Positions 42,601 to 53,757 of a stretch of DNA of 64,000 bases are shown one piece after another. Position 1 is the first letter of the stretch. Each line of letters begins with the position of its first letter. The notes under the pieces are model-generated. The model saw only the letters and a list, made by a program, of their open reading frames with translations. It made no database searches and was not told the DNA's origin. The position numbers were made by a program, and so were the translations under genes. This stretch comes from Fragilariopsis cylindrus CCMP1102 (lineage: Eukaryota > Bacillariophyta > Bacillariophyceae > Bacillariales > Bacillariaceae). Location: the NCBI GenBank assembly GCA_900095095.1, contig FMBT01000359.1, positions 1 through 64,000 on the forward strand, given 5' to 3'.

Positions 42601-44873
42601 AAAGTCGAAGGGGGGCATTGACCGTGACTATCTTCGTCGGTAGTCGTCGAATGACTTTCAATCCAATGTCGAATAAAATGATTGATAGCTCGAGTACCGG
42701 GATCATGCACCAATCCTCTAATTAATTGGTTCCACAAATTTGCATAGTCAGTCAAAAAAAGTCCAATCACTGTGTTTATTGTATGGTCCAAATCTGCTTC
42801 TAACGATCCATCCTTTTGATCGTCTCGTGATATTTGTATCATATCGACCAGTATGTGATTGACAATCCCTTCCTCAATTTCGACTTCCTTTATGGTATGA
42901 AACAAACATGTTAGATCATATATATCACGACTTTTGACGAATTTTTGTACTACATCCACAACTTGTAACAATGTCGTGGACTCCCAATCTACTACCTGCA
43001 TCAAACTTGAAAGTGTTACATCTAGTTGTGTCATGTTAATAGCGACCTGAAATGATTCTTTGAGTGATTTTGTTGGCAGATGAATTTCCATTACCATTGG
43101 TACTACCACGAAAAAACCTTCTCTGGAGGCAATCTTAGTTTGTAACGTCGTTAGTGTTGTGTTTTTCGTCTTCCTCGATTTCCTCCTCCTCTGAATGTTC
43201 CGGCTACTGGTAACAAGATCATGACTACTACTCGGTACCGATGACGACGGTGATGCGAAATAAGGTTCGAGGAACTGTAGGACGTCCATCCGATCTAACC
43301 CCTCAATAGACAATTGTGATACATTCAGAACAACTACTGCATCACCACCATCTATTATTTCAGTGGGAATGGAAAACACAAGATGCTGAAAGGACTTGGG
43401 TAATCTTATTAATGGAGCTATACCAAACATTGCTGCAAACCAACCACTTATCCCACGAAAGGCATTGACACAATCATCGGGTGATGATGGTAATGGTGAT
43501 GGCAATGGCAATGGGATCCAACCTATTTGTAAATGATGTCGTAATTGTTCATTGAGTAAATTCAATATTGAATGAATAGCGTGATAATCAGCAACATTCC
43601 TGATGAGAGTATTGTTGTTATTACTTGTACTATTCTTGTTGTTGTTGTTGTTGTTGTTGTTGATTTCCTCGACTCTGCTGCTGCTGCTGCTGCTGCTGCT
43701 ACTGCTACTGATGAGGATGAGATCATCATCATTTTGTGCTGCTACCCTTCTTTGGCGAGGAATAACGTTATTTTGATTATTGTTTTTTTCGCTGTATTTA
43801 TAATCACTACGATTCCAGGCTATCGTCCTATTATTATCATTCGTCGTTGATGATGATAATGATGGTGGCAAGTATTGTTGGGCGTACTCATCGAATTGAT
43901 GTAGATAGGCTGTAATTAATGGATCGATCGTTTTTGGTAATAGTGGACAAACATTACTGGTTATTGCATCTGTAATGTAATGACTGATAGTGTTTGAAAA
44001 TGCTTGTATCAATTTAGCACTCAGCGAACCAGAAAATTTGATACTTTGACACTGTAAATTGGTTGTACAGGAAATTGTATGAAATGATTTCGGTAATATT
44101 ATTTCGGATGCTGATAGACGACGATGATTCAAAGAAGAAGTAATTGTTGTAGAATTATTTGTATTCGTACTGTTATCTCCCTCAATAGAAAACACTACTT
44201 CTAACGCTTCGATGGTGTCGTCACCAACTTCGTTTCTGTCATTCTTCTTCTTCTTGTTCTTCCACTGTTGTTGTGGTTGTTGCTGCTGCTGCTGTGCTGC
44301 TGCTGATACGGTCGCGATCACATTTCCAGCTAATCCTCCCGTCGAATGGTACCGTCCCTGACATGTCGCTGAAATCGTTTGTATCGAAATATCCAACTCC
44401 GATTTTACTACTATTGTCGTCGTATTCGTATTAGAATCAGAATTCATTTCATCAGAATAATAATAATTATTATTAGGTGATGACGACGACGACGACGACG
44501 ATGACGACGACGACGACGATGATGATGATGACGATGACGATGATGATGATGATCGTAACCCCGAAATTCGGAAATTAGTACAGATCATATCATGAACTGT
44601 GATTGTAATCCAATCTTTTTGAAAGGATTCTGGAGGAATATCTACTTGTACATTCCATAAGAAACATTCTAATCGGTGATGTTGTTGTTGTTGTTGCTCA
44701 CTAGCAGCGGTAGTACAATTCGGAGAAGGATCACCACTGATGTGGTCAATCATGTCCAAGCCGCCCATCATCATGATCGGCGTCGTCGCAACAGCATCGG
44801 CATAATAGTCTTCATTACTACGACAAATTAGAAAAACAGTCAGTACAATAAATAATGAGATCGAGATAGTCAT
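39544..44873 (-). CDS. PqiA/LetA-like membrane protein with a large lumenal lipid-binding-like part
   Basis: Two exons: 44873-40709 and 40595-39544, with a 113-bp phase-1 GT-AG intron (donor GTAAGTACT), giving 1,738 residues. A signal peptide (SISLFIVLTVFLIC) is followed by about 1,100 soluble residues containing a Ser run (GAC/GAT codons on the plus strand), Gln and Asn runs and repeated motifs such as MICTNFRISGL, ISATCQGRY and LQCQSIKFSGSLSAKLI, which recall BPI/TULIP lipid-binding domains in outline only. A transmembrane helix (LWIFFGLIVVVQVGLLFI, near 1121) leads to a first four-helix module: YLIPVMIIGTIILFI, FPLLILVVCFSGIWPYVKLLLMLYF, LSLVDNYVLILFVVAFRF, GFFSFLLATCISLLLGH. A second module follows (LLLLAIVSTLGLLLRGF, VTPILCLAFLTILMF, SAIEVFLLSILAALFQI, NCWFLLVGACLNAVLV). 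The repeated order fits two PqiA/LetA modules without CxxC zinc ribbons. Confidence 0.8.
44477..44553 (-). repeat. GAC/GAT trinucleotide run encoding poly-Ser
   Basis: On the coding (minus) strand, TCA/TCG codons run for about 25 serines. This is a microsatellite prone to length change, in the lumenal part of the PqiA-like protein. Confidence 0.9.
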
Positions 44874-45418
44874 TGTATTATTATCCTTTTCGACGCCTTA
44901 ATCTATCAGCAATAACAATAGTTGGTCCTATTAGCTCTACTTCCCTTTATTGTTCGGCTTTGTGTCATGTCATGCTTGAAGGAAATAATTTCTTTGTTCT
45001 GTACTAAAAAACGGGGATCCGTTACCTACAGAAGCGAGCACTAAACTATATAATATCCCCCGAATAAATCTACATATCTCCCCCAACGCGGCCCCAGTAC
45101 GGTACGTTCAATGTACAGTGTACAGTATCAAAATAAATGCATAATAAAAATAATAATAAACATATTCCATTTTTTTTTCATTCCACTTCACAATCAATGT
45201 AACGTACCTACTGATACCTGGTAATCGGTACATATTGAATATATACCGTATTCTCAGATAATTTTTATTTATTTCTATTTGACACAGCATCAATAAAAAG
45301 ATCTAATCAATAAAGCAGCACTCTTTCGTTCGTGGTACTAATCATCATTACTACTACTCCTGACTGCAAGTTTCACATTTTGTCCGTTCAATAAAGAGCA
45401 TCGAAAAGAGAATCATTG
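44874..45418. other. Divergent promoter region with direct repeat copy A
   Basis: About 545 bp between the PqiA-like gene (-) and the SET gene (+). It holds one copy (about 44974-45084) of a sequence repeated after the SET gene, and an AATAATAATAA run near 45147. No ORF is supported. Confidence 0.5.
44974..45084 (+). repeat. Direct repeat copy A, upstream of the SET gene
   Basis: It shares GAAGGAAATAATTTCTTT, GGGGATCCGTTACCTAC, CTATATAATATCCCCC and CATATCTCCCCCAA, in order and orientation, with 46887-47031. Confidence 0.85.
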
Positions 45419-46627
45419 ATGTTCTTACAACTGCTACCGTTATTGTTTGCAATTGTAGCTGTTTCCATAATTCGTTCACAGGTAGAAGCATTTGGTACGC
45501 ATACTACCACTACTACTACTACTACATTTGCAGTTGTGTCATCCCGACGACGACTAAGCCGCTACTATTACTATTACTACGATTTGAGGAACAAACAAAT
45601 ACCTTATTATGGACAGACTGTTACTCCAATTAGATCTAAAACATCAAGGAGCATCACGCGTTGCTCTGCAACCCAACAACGAGATGATGATGATGATAAT
45701 AATTATATTGTGAAACGCAGTAATGACACGATGAACCTCACAGGACTCACACGTTTTGTCAGGAACGAGGTACATCGATTGAGAGCAACAGCAACAGCAA
45801 AAACAACAACAATGATGATAGACCATACCAGTGCTGATAGTTCAAATACAAAGAATATTATCAATCCTTACGATCAGCGACAGCGTACCTATTCTGGCAT
45901 GGAGCAAGTGTTACAGGATCAATTTGTCCGAGAATCTATTTTAGGAACCCGCCTTCCTCAACTTCGAAATTATTTACAGAAGGTCCGAGTGGACAAAAGT
46001 TTAGTGGGCGGTGCTCATAATAATATGGCAGCAGGCCGTGGTCTCTTTGCTGCTATACCTCTCCAAAAAGGAGACCTTATAACATGTTATCCAGCCGATG
46101 GATTGATCTTTACACCCATACCACCATTGGCAGTATTATCGGAAGTGGAGGATTTTACGGGATACAACGAAATGTTATTGTGGGGAGATCACGTGGCAGC
46201 GGCGAGCAATAATAATAAATTACAACTGGCACAATCATTTAGTAAGGATTATCAACGATTGAAATCCTATTGCATCGATGGGAGTAGTAATAATGGTAAC
46301 TCATTATATTCATCGGCATCCTATTCTGTGATCGGTCTACCCTTCCTGGACGATAACCCTGCCTACATGGGCCATTTTGCCAATGATGGAGCGGCTATTA
46401 TAAATAATGGAACTAAACAAATAAAAAGAACAGCAACAACAACAACAACAACAACAACAGAAACAATTATCAGACAATATGTCACAAAATCAGAGGCGCT
46501 TGTAAATGCAGAGCACACCTCCATAGCCGATGGATATCATATCGCAACTGTTGCGACACGTAATATTGCTCTTGGAGAAGAAATATTAGTGTCTTACGGT
46601 GCTGCTTATTGGATTGGACAGCTGTAA
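45419..46627 (+). CDS. SET-domain protein with plastid-type leader
   Basis: 402 residues from ATG 45419; a TTG lies just before it in frame. The signal segment LPLLFAIVAVSII ends at QVEAFGTH, a plausible diatom plastid A-F site, and is followed by a Thr/Tyr/Arg-rich transit-like region. The catalytic part starts near residue 200: MAAGRGLFAAIPLQKGDLI (the GxG cofactor loop), then MGHFANDGAAIIN in the place of the usual NHSCxPN motif, and IATVATRNIALGEEILVSYGAAYW (the ELxxDYG-like end). SET enzymes methylate lysine using S-adenosylmethionine. Plastid members act on Rubisco or other stromal proteins, but the target here is unknown. A Lys/Asn/Thr-rich insertion with an ACAACA run (46435-46460) interrupts the domain before the last strand. 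Confidence 0.82.
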   Translation: MFLQLLPLLFAIVAVSIIRSQVEAFGTHTTTTTTTTFAVVSSRRRLSRYYYYYYDLRNKQIPYYGQTVTPIRSKTSRSITRCSATQQRDDDDDNNYIVKRSNDTMNLTGLTRFVRNEVHRLRATATAKTTTMMIDHTSADSSNTKNIINPYDQRQRTYSGMEQVLQDQFVRESILGTRLPQLRNYLQKVRVDKSLVGGAHNNMAAGRGLFAAIPLQKGDLITCYPADGLIFTPIPPLAVLSEVEDFTGYNEMLLWGDHVAAASNNNKLQLAQSFSKDYQRLKSYCIDGSSNNGNSLYSSASYSVIGLPFLDDNPAYMGHFANDGAAIINNGTKQIKRTATTTTTTTTETIIRQYVTKSEALVNAEHTSIADGYHIATVATRNIALGEEILVSYGAAYWIGQL

Positions 46628-47348
46628 CAATATCTATATCTATATCAATGTATCTATATATATATATATATATGATTGGCCAAAAAGGCCAAAACAATAA
46701 CAACAATAATAATAATAATATAATATAGACGTACAGTACTTGATTAATAATAGATGATTACCGTACCACGCACTAACAAGGCAGACGATTTGTTGAATAG
46801 ATTGTATAGTTGTAAGAAATCTTATTGTTGAAACACAATGCACCTTCAATGTTTTTGTTTGCTCTTTTTGTTTATTATCGCTTTTGAAGGAAATAATTTC
46901 TTTTTTCTGTTTTAATACTGCAGTTTGAAAACTCTACAATAATGCATGATCGTAAAACTGAAAAATGGGGATCCGTTACCTACGCAACACTATATAATAT
47001 CCCCCAAATAAATCCACATATCTCCCCCAAATTAACCAGAATTTCGAATGAAGCAACATGAGATAAATTCCTCTTCACTTTCTTGTCATTTACCATTTAC
47101 AGCTCGTTTGAACAGAAACGAGAACTTCACAGTGATTGCTGGCCTTCATTGTACTTGCTGGTATCCGGATCTAATAACGTCGAATATCAGAAAGACAACC
47201 AACACAATACCCATGCATGCACAAAGAATCTTGAAACAAACAAAACAGCATTGAACCCCCCCATGCAGCGTAGGAGTATAATATGTCGACTTGAAAGAAG
47301 AATAAAGTACACATACTAATTCAGAGAGAGAGAGAGAGAAAGAGGTGA
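46628..47348. other. Intergenic region with direct repeat copy B
   Basis: About 720 bp with no supported gene. It contains a TATATATATATATA run (46656-46672), an AATAATAATAATA run (46705-46718), repeat copy B (46887-47031) and a GAGAGAGAGAGA run at 47325-47345 just before the next ORF. Confidence 0.5.
46887..47031 (+). repeat. Direct repeat copy B, downstream of the SET gene
   Basis: It matches 44974-45084 in the same orientation, with an extra AT-rich segment of about 40 bp in the middle (46917-46955). Confidence 0.85.
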
Positions 47349-48478
47349 ATGCAGCTCCGAAAAACATCTTCCGCACCACTACGAAGAAGTAACCGTATGT
47401 TTCACAGCGGCAATACTAATCAGAAACAACAACGACGTTTTCGTGTTGGAGTATTCTTCACTTTACTGGGAGTTGCAGTGTTTACAGTAGTCGTAGTTTG
47501 TCCGAGCCTTATTTCTATAACTATAAGTAGTAAATCACAAATGAAAATGGAAGACCAACAACAACAGCAGCAGCAGAAAATAAATATAAATCGGCAGCAA
47601 CCATTCGATACAAACCGGTACATACGAAAAAATCGATGATAATAATAATAGGAACGTCCTTCGATTTGCCGCATACTACTACATGGAGGAGGAGGATGAG
47701 GACGACGACGCTGTTGTTTCTGTAGCGGATTGGATTCGTCTAATGACTGGTCCGGATTCTTCCGAATTGGCACGAAATTTGACGGAAATTATGAGGGTGA
47801 GTAATAGTAAGTGTGTACACGTACGTGTGACTATTTATTATTTTTACTCCATTTTCCTTTTTCGCTAATGATAATCTGCCTTCTCAATGTATGTAGAATT
47901 CAAAGTTTCAAGCCTATAGATTCGAAACTCCAGGACCTCTGTCGTCAGAAACTGTTTCAAGTACACCCTTCGAATTTGTATTAGTGGAGGATACTTATTT
48001 AGCAAGTTTCGCTTCTAGACAAGATCCAACTGCTTTTGCGGAGTATTTATCACCATCATCGTCGTGTACATACAGCAACATCAATGACAATAACGACAAT
48101 AATAAGCAGCAGCAACAGCAACAACATCCTCCCGCTGGTTGTGTTTTTAAGAATTTAGGAGGCGATGCGATATTGGTGGCACCGAATAATTGGTCTTCTT
48201 CTTCTAAGTTAGAACCGTCGTCGTCAACGTCGTCGTACTGTGCACACCTGGCTAATTTCATTCGAGAAGCTTCGGAAGAACAAATTATTCAGATGTGGAG
48301 GTTAGTAGCAGAAACCTTACAAGAAAGATTATTGTTGGACGAAACGTCAACAAATACCATACCAATTTGGTTTTCGACTGCAGGGACTGGTGTGGCATGG
48401 CTTCATTTTCGATTGGACAATCGACCGAAGTATTATCTATATCGTCCCTTCAAAATGTTTTCTCCAAACAAAGAGTAA
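47349..48478 (+). CDS. DUF6940-like protein, possibly with an N-terminal membrane anchor
   Basis: The C-terminal exons are clear: a frame from at least 47683 to 47796, a 100-bp phase-0 GT-AG intron (donor GTGAGTAAT), then 47897-48478. The product has DWIRLMTG, FQAYRFETPGP, FEFVLVEDTYLASF, CVFKNLGGDAILVAP, YCAHLANFIREASEEQ and WFSTAGTGVAWLHFRLDNRPKYYLY, matching my memory of the DUF6940 family (function unknown). The N-terminus is uncertain. An ORF from ATG 47349 encodes a basic start and one membrane helix (VGVFFTLLGVAVFTVVVV) but stops at 47639. Removing the 34 bases 47618-47651 (GT...AG) would join it in frame and give 331 residues, but 34 bp is very short for an intron. Starting at ATG 47683 gives 231 residues with no anchor. 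Confidence 0.72.
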
Positions 48479-48592
48479 TATTTTTTAAAATTAAATTGGT
48501 GCTATTGAAACGTAATTCCCTCTATTTTATATTATTTGGTTGTAGCTTGCCCTATTTTTAATATTTTATTATCACTATTATTGATAAAGGAT

Positions 48593-49690
48593 TTAGTAAC
48601 TCCTGATTGGTGCAAAGGAACAAAATCGACATGGAGGATTAGCAGCCTTTCCACCACAGCTAAAATCACTATTAGCTAGAGCATTGTTGTGTGCCATCAA
48701 ACCTCGTAAGGCGTGTTCTTCGGGTGAATCACCTAAGTTCACACTCCTACCACCATATTCGGGTGGAATGTTGTCCACAGGAATCTTTTCGGATAACGCA
48801 GCGAAGACGGCATCTTTTCCACGAACGATTGAGATCTTTTTCAACGTTACTTCATCCACCATCGGTTGAACAACTTTCCAAATCATCGCAAACCTGTAGT
48901 AGTTTTTAAAATAATGAATTGATTATATAATTGTATTATGATGTATAAGTTTAGACTAAAAACCAAAATTATCTCATATTGAAGAATATATCACATATAT
49001 TTATTTACTGTAAGATATACAATAAATTGTAGTACAGTACTTACCATCTGGGGACATTCACGACAATAACATGCCCGGCCCGTTCAGGGTAATGCTGACC
49101 ACTAAAATTACTGCACATTTTGACGTATTCAACACTGTATTAAAGGAAGATAGAATATTTTGCATTAGTACGAATTCTGGGTTCTATTTACGACGCAAAT
49201 TATACATCAATCATTATAGTACAATGATCTATATATATAAAGACATAGACACTACTCACCATTCTCCAACAAAATCCATCATTCGGATACCTTCTAAGTC
49301 CAACACTGTAATCGATCGAGCAAAGTCATTCGATTCAAGGAATTGCCATTGAAATTCTGTTACCATCGTATAATGACGGACTAAACTAATTAAGGTGACA
49401 CCACCATTTTTTAATTTTTGTAAATCAGTTTTGGGTGGTTGTTCATAAAATACTGGTTCACCTTGCTTACCACGTAAGTGAAAATAATGTGGATAATTTT
49501 CTTTGATCATAGTAAATTTAAAATGTTCTTCAAATAAGATAGTATCAATATTCTGTTCTTTTCTCCAGTGCAATGTTGCCATATATCGACGTCGACCTTC
49601 GATTATGTCACCCTTGCCAGCACGAAGAAAACGAACAGGAAGTTCGGTAGGTGCCACTGGTGCAGGAATTCGTAAAAATGGATTATGGTT

Positions 49691-49727
<37 letters not shown>

Positions 49728-50446
49728 GTCTGCTGCTGCTGTCCTTTCCCAAACGCAAGTTGTCGTACGGGTAGTATGTTGTGTTGCCCGTTATTCTGAT
49801 TTTGTTGTTGTTGTGATGGTGACTGTTGCTGCTGCTGTCCCCCTCCTCGACATTCGCAAATCGTAGCAACAGCAACAGTTCGATCTTTGTGTAGCTTAAC
49901 TTCCACCGATTCAACAGACACGAAGGATTCGTCGCAGTCACTACTGCCACTGCTCTCTTTGGATTGCAGCACTTCCGAAGACCCCGACATAATGGACGCC
50001 GTAGTACAAGTTGTACTACCTGTTGTTCTTAAAATGATTTTACCATTATTATCAACATTATCTTCTTGAAACATCGGTTTTTCTTCGGCATCAAAGAACA
50101 AATCTGGATCACTTGACATAAAACAAAGTAGTCCATTCCAATTCCAAGATGATGATTTTAAAAAAGACGTCATTGTATTATTCGTTTCTTCCGATTCTGA
50201 TGATGATTCGTCGTCGTCACCCGATTTATTATTATTCTTATTTCCGCCGTTCTTGCTACTATCCATATTCAATGGTTCGTTAAAATTTAGTTCTGATAAC
50301 ATCATAGATGACAAAGATGGAATCAATGGATTTGTGATTCTAGCAGAAACGATGGGAGGTGGTGGTAGATGCTGCGGCGGAGAGCAATTATTATGGCAGC
50401 CGCCGCCCGTGCCCGTGCTAGTAGTTTTTGTTCCAAGCATTGTCAT
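48593..50446 (-). CDS. CRAL-TRIO (Sec14-type) lipid-binding protein
   Basis: Three exons: 50446-49260, 49134-49045 and 48893-48593, with GT-AG introns of 125 and 151 bp, both phase 2, giving 525 residues. The start is taken at MTMLGTKTT; the longer open frame to 50653 begins at TTG. The first 270 residues are disordered (Asn, Ser, acidic and Gln runs). A CRAL-TRIO N-like stretch has RYMATLHWRKEQNIDTIL. The Sec14 fold then runs through YPHYFHLRGKQGEPVFYEQP, SITVLDLEGIRMMDF, HYPERAGHVIVVNVPRWF, KVVQPMVDEVTLKKI and PPEYGG, all expected positions. The 30-codon middle exon is required to complete the fold. Such domains carry phosphoinositides or other hydrophobic ligands between membranes. No membrane segment is seen, so it is probably cytosolic. 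The last 30 residues contain four Cys. Confidence 0.92.
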
Positions 50447-51418
50447 TTGTGGGTCAATTTGGTTTTTCTTCTCCTTTTCTGTATTGTCTACTGTATCTAT
50501 GAATACGTTGTTGGTTTGCTTTTTCTCTTCCTCAACTTTTTTATATTGCTTGGTTATTGTTGTGCTCGCTACTGTATTGAGTATGGGAGTGGATTTGAAA
50601 AAGTTGTTTATATTTAAAGAGCACGTTACGTTTGTTGGTTTGCTTTTTCTCAACTTTTTTTGACGTTGGTTTTACTTTTATTGTTGTGGTGCTATGGTAC
50701 TATGGAGCTATGAGATAGATCCTACTTGGCTCCTTAGGTTTTGAAGTTGTAAGTTGCTGTTTCTTTTCCATGACTAACTCTTACTTACAACACGTTCTTG
50801 GTGCTCTTTTTTCAAATTTATTCACTTAGTACTGTGTACTAATTAATTAACGTTGTTTGATCATCGAAACAACATAAATCATTCACAAAATATCTAACAT
50901 CACATAACAAAATGATATTTAGCACGAGCGATCGTGTAAATGTAAATGAGCGAAACGCGCCGATACAACAATTTGTGTGTCTCATGAGACATATGCGATA
51001 CGGAAGTTTGAAAGTAAAGAACACCCTCTGAAGACGTCCAAGAATGTAACGGATATCTTAGCATCCGCGATCAAATTATAACGGGGGGCGGTATAATTGA
51101 TTTTGGGGGACAAACATTTTGGTCGCATCTCATAAGTAAACATATCAACATACTGTATATATAAATCCCGCGCGTATGTCGTGAATCGAATCAATCGCGG
51201 ACGCTCCAGGAATTTTACTAGGTTAGAAACGTTCGATCGATCAATCAAGATCCTTCCAGTCCAACTATGGCGCTCACGAGGAATGAAACATTTCTAGAGA
51301 AAAATACATGATAAAGAACACATTTGGTTTCGGTGATTTTAAAAGGCAAGATAGAAACGTGTGGCTACCCTCTGCTCTGTCGTCCTCGAGTGGGTTTGTT
51401 TGCCAAAACCAACAGTTA
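50447..51418. other. Intergenic region, no gene seen
   Basis: About 970 bp lying upstream of the Sec14 gene (-) and downstream of the arrestin-like gene (-). ORFs on either strand lack domains or merely mirror the adjacent coding DNA. No strong structure is noted. Confidence 0.5.
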
Positions 51419-53046
51419 TTATAAACGTCCATCAACGGCGGATGAATCGACCAGAGTGGCCACAACCATCGTCTCGGCAATGGTCACAATTTCTGCCGTT
51501 TGGGCGTTCCAACCCTCGGGCAATACCAGCTGGGCTTCTGCCAATGGTACTTCCGAAGCCACATTATTATTATTATTATCCTTGTTGTCAGAAAAGCTCG
51601 GCGGAGCCGTGGGTTGCGCTGGGAAGGTGGGTCCTGGGCTGTTTGTTGCTGCTGCTGCTGCTGCTTGCCGTTAGAGGCAACCTCTACACCAAAGGCCGCG
51701 GGGTTGCGATAGATTTCCACTAACGCGCTCGCGTCAGGATTCGTCGAGCAACAACCGTCCATGACTACCTTGACACTGAGGACGTGACGAACCTGAATCG
51801 TTGTACCCCGGTAGGTGTCAGTGGCCATGTCCGCTTCCACGCGGAGGGACGGATGGATCGTCCGCCAGGGTTTGGACAAGTGGCCTTCGGTGTGGTCAAT
51901 ATTGTTGCTGTTGGCGTCCAGTTCCGGATACATGCTGGCATCTAGGGTCGAGGATGCTAAGGTCGTCTTGATGATTTCCGTGCGTCCATTGGCGCCAAAT
52001 TCGATGGTTTCGATGAGCTCCGCTTTGATGCACTTAATTTTTTCGGTGCTCCTGTTTTCGCAACGGAACTTGACCCCAATGGATTTGGAAGTGTCGATGT
52101 TGTTCGACGATTGGAACAGGCGCATGTTGCGTTTGTTGATGCAGGGTCCACGGCGGTGCAATGGCGACGAAAGCCCATCCATTAGCACCGTGGTCTTGTC
52201 GAATTGGACTTCGAGTGTTATGGTACCGGCCTTGGTGCACCCCATGAAATAGCAGCAATTACAGGTGCTGATCGGAACGATTTCGACGGGAAGATGAAGC
52301 GAGGAGTCGGATCTGACCGAGCTGCTGCTGCTGCTGCTACTGCTGCTAGGCATAGCCACCACGTTCACTTTTTCCTTGGTGTGTGGATTGCTATAAAAGT
52401 GGGAATTGGGTTTTTTGAAAACTTCCGCAACGACTTCGTAACGGACCTTGCATTTCGATTTTTTCCTGCAGAGGTAGATCGGTAGATCGGTAGACAATAG
52501 TAAAAAGAAAATTGAGAAACAGAGAGAGAGAGAGAGAGAGAGAAAAATGCAATGCATTGAATATCAGGGGAATGATTTCATTGTTTCCATTACCAAACAA
52601 GTACGCAATATTCCGAAGAAAATTTGCTTCTCTGTTATATTACAAAAGTGATACTTGCTTACCTACCTCTGGGCATTCATCGTACTCGGCAGTGATTTTG
52701 GCAATTGCAATGCGAATGGAAATTCGTACTGTCCCCTCGGGATTATCCCGCTAGGAAAGTCCTTGATCGAATGGTCGATGTTATAAAAGGTGTGCGAAGC
52801 CCGTTTGGAATGGCCACAGGTATGATTGTGATTACCATGGCAATGGCCATTGTGATTAGTGTGATGCTTAGTGTGATGCACGACCACCTCTTCGGTTCCA
52901 ATCATCTTGAGTCGAATCGAATGGGCCTCCACCGGTTCCTGGTTGTCGAGATAAATTCGTCCGTACAGAATCGACCCAGCCACGATTGCACCTCCATTGT
53001 TTCCACTGTCGACCTTCACGGCGATTGTCAGTGGAGTGTTTCCCAT
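51419..53046 (-). CDS. Arrestin-fold protein with a frameshift in a CAG run
   Basis: Exon 1 is 53046-52667 and exon 2 begins at 52465, with a 201-bp GT-AG intron in phase 2 (donor GTAGGTAAG). The N-domain has GSILYGRIYLDNQEPVEAHSIRLKMIG and DFPSGIIPRGQYEFPFALQLP, followed after splicing by RKKSKCKVRYEVVAEVF. The C-domain has GTITLEVQFDKTTVLMDG, IKCIKAELIETIEF and IQVRHVLSVKVVMDG, the two-domain arrestin order. Members act as trafficking or ubiquitin-ligase adaptors. A His-rich loop (HHTKHHTNHNGHCHG) sits in the N-domain. As read, the frame after a Gln run ends at 51484 with an unlikely Ile/Arg tail. The +1 frame from the same CAG run encodes PTAPPSFSDNKD and LVLPEGWNAQTAEIV and ends at 51419, a far better C-terminus. 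Confidence 0.8.
52520..52542 (+). repeat. GA microsatellite in the arrestin-gene intron
   Basis: An uninterrupted GA run within the intron of the minus-strand arrestin-like gene. Confidence 0.85.
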
Positions 53047-53757
53047 TCTTATTATCGATTATTTATATAAATTATATACTCTTGTCTATCTTCAATCTAC
53101 CTGTTCGGAAGTTTTTTTTTTTAATAATACAAAATAATGTCTTCGTTGAAGACATGCTACAAATAATGCGAAGAATAATTGCTTCACGACGAATCTATTT
53201 AGTAGATCCTGCAATTACAAGAATTCTCATCGCGGATATAGTCCCAACGGTAAATTAAAACTGTAGTACCAACTCTGTATTGGAAGCACGATTCAAATAC
53301 TAATTACTACTAGTGTATGTATAATACCTATCTATCATATGTTTATAAATTTCAATATCCCTGTCGAATAATACGACGAAATCCAATAATAACGAAGTCT
53401 TAAAAAAAGTGTTGATGCTCACTCAGGCAGATAATAATGATACACACTCCAATAATACTGACTGGTGGGACTCGACTCAATAACAATCACTCAATCAATA
53501 GGTAGCGACTAGTACGTACTTAAGCATAATTTTGATCATTTTTTAGATCTTAAAAAAGGATTCTGTTTTTTTCTTGACACTTTATTCACAAAGCATTGAT
53601 TCATTCATCCGCGTTAAAAGGAAAGGAGTCGTCTCGTCTACAATTACTGTACAGTTCATCACAAATCATCAGAACTGTAGGAGTACTGTACGACTCACAA
53701 TACTTGTTTACTGCTTCACCTGGACATACTTATTTCTTCTGTAATCACCAATCAAGC
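53047..53757. other. Divergent promoter region
   Basis: About 710 bp between the arrestin-like gene (-) and psbU (+). No ORF with a domain is present. An in-frame extension of psbU from 53596 starts at a TTG and is not used. Confidence 0.5.

Noticed and set aside
48593-48886. Separate small gene encoding about 97 residues
   Set aside because: It is the last exon of the Sec14-type gene; splice sites and phase join it to the exons at 49045-49134 and 49260-50446.
53596-53757. N-terminal extension of PsbU
   Set aside because: It starts at a TTG, and the ATG at 53758 begins a textbook plastid signal peptide.
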